Shown here piece after piece: positions 12,154-16,500 of a stretch of DNA of 16,500 nt. Each line of letters starts with the position of its first letter. The stretch's first letter is position 1. This DNA is from an uncultured Collinsella sp. (GTDB lineage Bacteria > Actinomycetota > Coriobacteriia > Coriobacteriales > Coriobacteriaceae): NCBI GenBank assembly GCA_902495525.1, contig CABUXL010000034.1:1-16500 (forward strand). The letters run 5' to 3'. Under the pieces are notes generated by a model, which saw only the letters and a list, made by a program, of their open reading frames with translations, searched no databases and was not told where the DNA came from. The position numbers and the translations under genes were made by a program.

Positions 12154-12863
12154 TACTGACCCCTCCTCTCGGAGTTACGACGACGAGGACGGGAAGAGCC
12201 CTCGAGTGCAGGGTTGGGAACAGGCTGGCCCGGGAGCTTCTCGCCCAGGTAGATCCAGACCTTCACGCCGCAAGCGCCCATGGTGGTGCTGGCGACAGCC
12301 GTGCCGTAGTCGATCTTGGCGCGGAGGGTGTGCAGAGGCACGCGACCCTCACGGTACCACTCACGACGGCCCATCTCGGCACCGCCGAGACGACCGGAGC
12401 ACTGGATACGGATGCCCTTGGCGCCGGCCTTGCGGGCGGACTGGACAGCCTTGCGCATAGCGCGACGGAAGGCAACGCGGCCCTCGAGCTGCTCAGCGAT
12501 GGACTGAGCAACGAGGTTGGCGTCGAGCTCGGGGCGCTTGATCTCGACAACGTCGACGGAGAGCTGGCCCTTGGAGACGCCAGCGACCTTCTCGAGCTCG
12601 GTGCGGAGGGTATCGATCTCGGCACCCTTCTTACCGATGACAACGCCGGGGCGAGCGGTGAGGATGATGACCTTCACCTTGTCGCCAGCGCGCTCGATCT
12701 CGACGCGGGAGACAGCTGCGCGGGAAAGACGCTTCTCGAGGTACTTGCGGATCTCGAGATCGTTACCGAGGGTCTTAGCGTAATCCTTCTCTGCGAACCA
12801 GCGGGAGCGCCAGTTCTCGGTGATGCCAAGACGGAAGCCGGTGGGGTAGACTTTCTGACCCAT
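12153..12863 (-). CDS. rpsC: Ribosomal protein S3
   Basis: A 236-residue S3, part of the mRNA entry channel in the 30S head, with helicase-related Arg/Lys residues. It opens MGQKVYPTGFRLGITENWRSRWFAEKDYA; the KH domain carries GVVIGKKGAEI (about 74-84), and QCSGRLGGAEMGRREWYREGRVPLHTLRA is the C-terminal domain signature. The tail is basic (SRPRRRNSERRGQ). AAAGGAGG lies 11 nt before ATG 12863, and the gene starts 6 nt after the rplV stop. Confidence 0.97.
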   Translation of the reverse strand: MGQKVYPTGFRLGITENWRSRWFAEKDYAKTLGNDLEIRKYLEKRLSRAAVSRVEIERAGDKVKVIILTARPGVVIGKKGAEIDTLRTELEKVAGVSKGQLSVDVVEIKRPELDANLVAQSIAEQLEGRVAFRRAMRKAVQSARKAGAKGIRIQCSGRLGGAEMGRREWYREGRVPLHTLRAKIDYGTAVASTTMGACGVKVWIYLGEKLPGQPVPNPALEGSSRPRRRNSERRGQ

Positions 12864-12869
12864 ACAGCT

Positions 12870-13241
12870 TTACGCCTCCTTTCGAGGAGCAACGACGACG
12901 GTGATGTGGGAAGTACGCTTCAGAATGCGAGAAGCGGAACCCTTGGCGCGGGGACGGATGCGCTTAAGCGTCGGACCCTCGTCAACATAGGCAGCGGCGA
13001 CAACCAGGTTGTCGGCACGCAGACCGTTGTTGTTCTCGGCGTTCGCAACGGCGGAACGGAGAACCTTCTCGACATCCACGGCGACGGCGCGGTCGCAGAA
13101 GTGGAGGATGTCGAAGGCCTGAGCGACAGGCTTGCGGCGGATCAGATCGACCACCAGGCGGGCCTTGCTGGGGGAAACACGCACGTACTTAGCGACGGCG
13201 CGAACCTCGGTGGCCTCAGTTTCAATAGACTTAGTTGCCAT
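12870..13241 (-). CDS. rplV: Ribosomal protein L22
   Basis: A 123-residue L22, whose long beta-hairpin lines the peptide exit tunnel. Seen: VRVSPSKARLVVDLIRRKPVAQAFDIL, AVANAENNNGL and the hairpin region PTLKRIRPRAKGSASRILKRTSHITVVV. The hairpin is the site of known macrolide-resistance changes; the sequence here looks ordinary. A short N-terminal addition (MATKSIETEATEV) precedes the core. AGGGGGT stands 9 nt before ATG 13241. Confidence 0.97.
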   Translation of the reverse strand: MATKSIETEATEVRAVAKYVRVSPSKARLVVDLIRRKPVAQAFDILHFCDRAVAVDVEKVLRSAVANAENNNGLRADNLVVAAAYVDEGPTLKRIRPRAKGSASRILKRTSHITVVVAPRKEA

Positions 13242-13255
13242 TTACGGTTAACCCC

Positions 13256-13516
13256 CTATTTGGCCTTGTGGCCACGGAACGTACGAGTCGGCGCGAACTC
13301 GCCGAGCTTGTGACCAACCATGGACTCGGTAACATACACGGGCACATGCTTGCGGCCGTCGTGGACGGCGATGGTGTGACCAACCATCTCGGGGAAGATG
13401 GTGGACGCGCGGGACCAGGTCTTCACGACGTCCTTCTTGCCAGCCTCGTTCATCGCGGTGATACGCGAGAGAAGGCGAGTCTCCACGAACGGGCCCTTTT
13501 TGAGACTTCTGCTCAT
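13256..13516 (-). CDS. rpsS: Ribosomal protein S19
   Basis: An 86-residue S19 of the 30S head, near the A-site finger bridge with the 50S. MSRSLKKGPFVETRLLSRI and VHDGRKHVPVYVTESMVGHKLGEFAPTRTFRGH are the family's signatures. AGGAGA lies 9 nt before ATG 13516, and the rplB stop is 32 nt upstream. Length is normal. Confidence 0.97.
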   Translation of the reverse strand: MSRSLKKGPFVETRLLSRITAMNEAGKKDVVKTWSRASTIFPEMVGHTIAVHDGRKHVPVYVTESMVGHKLGEFAPTRTFRGHKAK

Positions 13517-13548
13517 AAGTGCTTTCTCCTAAAACTCGGTATCCGAAA

Positions 13549-14379
13549 TTACTTCTTACGGCGACGAATGATGTGCTGGTTCGAGACCTTCTTCTTCTTG
13601 CGCGTACGAAGGCCCTTCGTCGGCTTACCCCAGGGGGTAACAGAGGGACGACCAGAGGTGTGGTTCTTGCCCTCGCCACCGCCGTGCGGGTGGTCGACAG
13701 GGTTCATGACGGTACCGCGGACGGTCGGGCGCACGTTCATGTGACGCTTACGGCCGGCCTTGCCGATGACGATGTTGGCGTGATCGGCGTTGCCGACCTC
13801 ACCGACGGTGGCGCGGCAGGTAACGAGGATGCGGCGCATCTCGGAGGAAGGCATACGGACGATAGCGTACTTGCCCTCCTTACCCATCAGCTGGCAGGAG
13901 TTACCGGCGGAACGGGCGATAGCAGCGCCCTTGCCCGGCTGGAACTCGACGGCGTGGATGAGCGTACCGACGGGGATGTCGGCGAGGGGCAGAGCGTTGC
14001 CCGGCTTGATGTCGGCGTCAGAACCGGACATGACGGTCTGACCGACCTCGAGGCCCTTGGGGGCCAGGATGTAGCGCTTCTCACCGTCAGCGTAGTGCAG
14101 CAGAGCGATGCGAGCGGAACGGTTCGGATCGTACTCGATCGTGGCAACCTTGGCGGGCACGCCGTCCTTGTTGCGCTTGAAGTCGATCACGCGGTAACGA
14201 CGCTTCACGCCGCCGCCCTGGTGGCGGGTGGTGATGCGGCCGTTGTTGTTACGACCGGCCTTCTTGGGCAGGGGCTCGAGAAGAGACTTCTCGGGCTTGG
14301 TGCAGGTGATCTCGGAGAAGTCGGAGATCGTCTGCCAACGCCTACCAGCGGAGGTCGGCTTAAGGTGCTTTACAGCCAT
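13549..14379 (-). CDS. rplB: Ribosomal protein L2
   Basis: A 276-residue L2, needed for subunit joining and for peptidyl transfer. The start is ATG 14379 (MAVKHLKPTSAGRRWQT), with AAAGGGA 5 nt upstream; an in-frame ATG 75 nt further up (14454) would add a non-conserved 25-residue leader and is rejected. The core holds ITTRHQGGGVKRRYR near residue 55, and VMNPVDHPHGGGEGK with the conserved His near the C-terminus. A non-coding gap of 179 nt separates it from rplW, unusual inside an S10 operon and rich in structure. Confidence 0.97.
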   Translation of the reverse strand: MAVKHLKPTSAGRRWQTISDFSEITCTKPEKSLLEPLPKKAGRNNNGRITTRHQGGGVKRRYRVIDFKRNKDGVPAKVATIEYDPNRSARIALLHYADGEKRYILAPKGLEVGQTVMSGSDADIKPGNALPLADIPVGTLIHAVEFQPGKGAAIARSAGNSCQLMGKEGKYAIVRMPSSEMRRILVTCRATVGEVGNADHANIVIGKAGRKRHMNVRPTVRGTVMNPVDHPHGGGEGKNHTSGRPSVTPWGKPTKGLRTRKKKKVSNQHIIRRRKK

Positions 14380-14459
14380 TACAATCCCTTTCAATAGGAA
14401 TCCGTTAGCCACCGCAGACAGGGATTCGAGGTTCTGCCTCGGGTGCGATGACACCGGAC

Positions 14460-14485
14460 GTATACACGGCTCCGGGCGTGTCCAT
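14460..14485 (-). promoter_or_regulatory. Copy 1 of a 26-bp element shared by rplB and rplC upstream regions
   Basis: The plus strand reads GTATACACGGCT, then one variable base, CGGGCGT, one variable base, TCCAT. It matches the copy at 16325-16350 at 24 of 26 positions. It lies 80 nt before the rplB start. On the minus strand it contains ACACG-8 nt-CGTGT and ends in a -10-like TATAC. It could be a promoter core, an operator or part of a leader RNA. The upstream half can also pair GGGCGT with ACGCCC (14474-14479 / 14491-14496), excluding the other hairpin. Confidence 0.55.
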
Positions 14486-14504
14486 TTTATACGCCCAAAA
14501 CCTT

Positions 14505-14540
14505 GAGCTCTCGCCTCCCCTATTTGGGAGGCATGAGCTC
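14505..14540 (-). other. Hairpin in the rplW-rplB gap
   Basis: On the minus strand GAGCTC and GCCTCCC pair with GGGAGGC and GAGCTC across an AAATAG-type loop, 13 bp in two blocks with a small internal loop. No T run follows, so it is not a standard terminator; a processing site, an attenuator part or a 3' stabiliser for the upstream mRNA would fit. It begins 18 nt after the rplW stop. Confidence 0.55.
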
Positions 14541-14558
14541 ACTCAACAGCAGCGAGTC

Positions 14559-14846
14559 TTAGGCCTGGTTGCCAAAGACCTCGATGGTGTCGCCCTCGGC
14601 CAGCGTGACGATGGCCTTCTTCCAAGAACGGGTCTTGCCGGCGACATAGCGCACGCGCTTGGTCTTGGGCTTGACCGTCAGGGTGTTCACGCGAACGACC
14701 TTGACGCCGAAGATCTCCTCGACAGCGTCCTTGATCTGATACTTGTTAGCATCCTTGGCGACCTCGAACGTGTACTTGTTCTGCTCCATGCCGGAGAAGG
14801 AACGCTCGGACACGATCGGACGGATGATGATCTCGTGGGCGGTCAT
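14559..14846 (-). CDS. rplW: Ribosomal protein L23
   Basis: A 95-residue L23, the main docking protein for trigger factor and SRP at the tunnel exit. IIIRPIVSERSFSGMEQNKYTFEVAKDANKYQIKDAVEEIFGVKVVRVNTLTVKPKTKR is the whole typical core. ATG 14846 follows the rplD stop directly (TAAATG), implying coupling. Length is normal. Confidence 0.97.
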   Translation of the reverse strand: MTAHEIIIRPIVSERSFSGMEQNKYTFEVAKDANKYQIKDAVEEIFGVKVVRVNTLTVKPKTKRVRYVAGKTRSWKKAIVTLAEGDTIEVFGNQA

Positions 14847-15473
14847 TTATGCAAGCACCTCCCCGAAGTGAGCGGCGATGTCGGCGGGCATCAGCACGGC
14901 GTTGTTGTTGACGAGATCGTAGGTGTTGGCCTCGTCGGCAGTGATGATGAACGTCTTGGGAATGTTGCGGAACGACAGGTAGGCGTTGACGTCCTCATCG
15001 CGAACGATGATGGTCAGACGCTTGCCCTCAAGGCCGAGAGCCTTGAGCATGGCAACGGCAGCCTTGGTGGAAGGCTTCTCGAAACCGTAGTCGTCGACGA
15101 GCACGAGCTCGCCATCGGCCAGCTTGGCGGACAGCGCGGAGCGCATAGCCAGCTTGACCTCCTTGTTGTTCATACGCTTAGCGTAAGAACGGGGCTTGGG
15201 GGCGAAGACAACGCCACCGTGACGCCACTGGGCAGCACGGATGGAACCCTGGCGGGCACGGCCGGTGCCCTTCTGACGCCAAGGCTTCTTGCCGCCACCG
15301 GAAACCTCAGAGCGGCCCTTAGCGGACTGGGTGCCCTGACGCCAAGAGGCCATCTGGCACTTGACGATGTGGTGCATAACGTGGATGTTCGGCTCGATGC
15401 CGTACACCTCAGCGGCGAGCTCGGCCTCGGCGACCTTCTTGCCCTCGCTGTTCTTTACTTCAAACTTTGCCAT
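14847..15473 (-). CDS. rplD: Ribosomal protein L4
   Basis: A 208-residue L4 with a globular domain and the long loop that reaches the exit tunnel. The loop region shows GRSEVSGGGKKPWRQKGTGRARQGSIRAAQWRHGGVVF, the family's strongest signature. In E. coli L4 also represses its own operon by binding the S10 leader; whether that holds here is unknown. AAGGAG lies 9 nt before ATG 15473, and 46 nt separate it from the rplC stop. Confidence 0.97.
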   Translation of the reverse strand: MAKFEVKNSEGKKVAEAELAAEVYGIEPNIHVMHHIVKCQMASWRQGTQSAKGRSEVSGGGKKPWRQKGTGRARQGSIRAAQWRHGGVVFAPKPRSYAKRMNNKEVKLAMRSALSAKLADGELVLVDDYGFEKPSTKAAVAMLKALGLEGKRLTIIVRDEDVNAYLSFRNIPKTFIITADEANTYDLVNNNAVLMPADIAAHFGEVLA

Positions 15474-15519
15474 TTAAGTGTTCTCCTTGGTATGACGCTG
15501 GGCTAAATGGGCTGGGCCC

Positions 15520-16140
15520 TTAGGCCATACGGATGGCGACGAGACCATTCTTGGCACCCGGGACAGCGCCCTTGACCAAGATGAGGTTCTGCTCGGCATC
15601 GATGCGGACAACGGAAAGGTTCTTGACGGTAACGCGCTCGTTACCCATGTGACCGGCCATCTTGACGCCCTTGAGGACGCGCGCAGGATAGGCGCACTGG
15701 CCGATAGAACCGGGGTGACGCTGGAAGTGAGAACCATGCGTCATAGGACCGCGGCGCTGACCCCAGCGCTTGATGCGACCCTGGAAGCCCTTACCCTTGG
15801 AGGTACCGATGACGTCGACCTTCTCGACATCAGCGAAATCAGCGACGGTGACGACCTCGCCGACCTTGTGCTCCTCGCCGTTCTCGACGCGGACCTCACG
15901 AAGGAAACGGACAGGCTCGACGCCAGCCTTGGCGAAGTGACCAGCCATGGGCTTGTTCACGTTCTTGGCCTTGATGTCGCCGAAACCGATCTGGACGGCG
16001 TCATAGCCGTCGGTTGCCTGAGTTTTAACCTGCGAGACAGCGCAGGGGCCAGCCTGGATGACCGTGACGGGAACGACGTTATCGTTCTCGTCCCAAACCT
16101 GGGTCATGCCAATCTTGCGGCCGAGAATCATGCTGATCAA
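15520..16140 (-). CDS. rplC: Ribosomal protein L3
   Basis: A 206-residue L3, an early 50S assembly protein whose loop reaches the peptidyl transferase centre. MILGRKIGMTQVWDENDNVVPVTVIQAGPC and KGFQGRIKRWGQRRGPMTHGSHFQRHPGSIG are typical. The best start is TTG 16140, with GGGA 8 nt upstream, giving M-I-S-M-I-L-G-R-K in line with the family's usual two to four residues before I-L-G-K-K. ATG 16131 would lack a ribosome site. It is the first gene of the unit in this window; rpsJ, normally directly upstream, is not there. Confidence 0.96.
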   Translation of the reverse strand: MISMILGRKIGMTQVWDENDNVVPVTVIQAGPCAVSQVKTQATDGYDAVQIGFGDIKAKNVNKPMAGHFAKAGVEPVRFLREVRVENGEEHKVGEVVTVADFADVEKVDVIGTSKGKGFQGRIKRWGQRRGPMTHGSHFQRHPGSIGQCAYPARVLKGVKMAGHMGNERVTVKNLSVVRIDAEQNLILVKGAVPGAKNGLVAIRMA

Positions 16141-16160
16141 GATATGATCCCAACTCTCGC

Positions 16161-16212
16161 GTGGTCTTGGGACAATGCGTACACCACCGAGCGTACGCCC
16201 CTAGAGGACCAC
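16161..16212 (-). ncRNA. Structured leader before rplC, candidate regulatory RNA
   Basis: On the minus strand GTGGTC (16212-16207) pairs with GACCAC (16166-16161), GGG (16201-16199) with CCC (16171-16169), and GCGTAC (16198-16193) with GTACGC (16182-16177), around a 10-nt loop. That is 15 bp with a 5/2 internal loop and a 5-nt bulge. It ends 20 nt before the TTG start, close enough to affect ribosome loading. The S10 operon leader is the known site of feedback in other bacteria, but this fold matches no class I can name. Confidence 0.5.
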
Positions 16213-16468
16213 TACTTACACGACGTGCTCCCCAGCCTTGTATTGCGTCCGGACTACCTGACAACCCTATTAAGCAGGCATTTTGTCCAGCCAGAATACT
16301 CCCCTGGTTTCACACAGCTGTTTAGTATACACGGCTGCGGGCGTATCCATCGAGATTCATATTTCACTCACATTGTTTACGCAGGTAAAGTGCGTGGCAC
16401 GTCTCCCGAGCACGGCGGAGGGCCGGAGAAATATATTAAGGTCCCTGCTCTACAGTCCTGCGCAAGAC
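16213..16468 (-). other. Non-coding upstream region of rplC
   Basis: No gene is seen in this stretch. It holds the 26-bp element at 16325-16350. A second possible promoter further up is TTTACC, 17 nt, TGAAAT (about 16386-16358). A GTCCGGAC palindrome lies near 16247-16254. Transcription of the ribosomal unit most likely begins here, which would give a leader of roughly 180-220 nt. Confidence 0.45.
16325..16350 (-). promoter_or_regulatory. Copy 2 of the 26-bp element, upstream of rplC, with a TATACT box
   Basis: It matches the rplB-upstream copy (14460-14485) at 24 of 26 bases. On the minus strand it runs into TATACT (16329-16324), a good -10 hexamer, but the sequence 17-18 nt upstream (TCGATG or CGATGG) is a weak -35. 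The ATACG/CGTGT arms can pair with one T-G wobble where the rplB copy has a perfect ACACG/CGTGT. It lies 184 nt before the rplC start. Confidence 0.5.
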
Positions 16469-16494
16469 GAAGGCCACATTAAGTGGCCTTCTTT
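16469..16494. terminator. Hairpin terminator at the right edge
   Basis: GAAGGCCAC (16469-16477) pairs perfectly with GTGGCCTTC (16483-16491) around a 5-nt loop, followed on the plus strand by TTT and flanked by GCAA/TTGC. T tracts are short on both sides. On the minus strand it would end the transcript of the gene lying beyond the window, setting rplC apart as a new unit. Confidence 0.65.
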
Positions 16495-16500
16495 GCGTGC

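Noticed and set aside
12330..13313. Plus-strand open frame of 327 codons over rpsC and rplV
   Set aside because: Antisense to two certain ribosomal protein genes, without a start signal.
14380..14454. N-terminal extension of L2 from ATG 14454
   Set aside because: The extra 25 residues are unlike any L2, and the conserved start at 14379 has its own ribosome site.
1..16500. CRISPR array, rRNA or tRNA genes
   Set aside because: I saw no regularly spaced identical repeats and no rRNA or tRNA signatures on either strand.

Overview
The window reads as a GC-rich chromosome of a gut-type Coriobacteriia (Actinomycetota), perhaps Collinsella or a relative. The grounds are the style of the ribosomal proteins, a whole mannose-family PTS operon, and IS fragments of the types IS110, IS200 and IS3. 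The assignment is from memory of protein style, not from a search. Every intact gene lies on the minus strand, so the biological reading order runs from high to low coordinates.

Right part (about 10290-16500) is the front of the S10/spc ribosomal protein cluster: rplC, rplD, rplW, rplB, rpsS, rplV, rpsC, rplP, rpmC, rpsQ, rplN, rplX. The set is cut at both ends. rpsJ is not directly upstream of rplC; instead there is a non-coding leader of about 330 nt behind a hairpin terminator. rplE and the rest of the spc operon do not follow rplX; a 12-bp hairpin with a T tract ends the unit there. Three non-coding gaps (before rplC, rplB and rplN) carry structure: a 15-bp interrupted stem before rplC, a nested structure before rplN, hairpins before rplB, and a near-identical 26-bp element before both rplC and rplB.

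Middle (about 8580-10290) is a scar zone. It holds the C-terminal half of an MTA/SAH nucleosidase gene (mtnN), cut at its 5' side by a fragment of an IS3-family transposase that itself lacks most of its DDE core. Next to it is a gene-free stretch of about 700 bp with one long hairpin.

Left-middle (about 1000-8580) is a sugar-use locus. A 913-residue LevR-like PRD/AAA+ regulator is followed by PTS EIIB, EIIC, EIID and EIIA, a GH172 (DUF2961) enzyme, and a ROK fructokinase, closed by a strong bidirectional terminator. The most economical reading is uptake and phosphorylation of a fructose-containing disaccharide, cytoplasmic cleavage by the GH172 enzyme, and rescue of the free hexose by the ROK kinase. 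The regulator has the LevR domain order but lacks the GAFTGA loop and the Walker B acids needed to drive sigma-54, and the promoter before EIIB looks sigma-70-like.

Left end (1-1000) is mobile-element debris on the plus strand: the C-terminus of an IS110-type transposase, hairpin-rich non-coding DNA, a row of three palindromes, the left end and start of an IS200 transposase, and a DegV C-terminal remnant.
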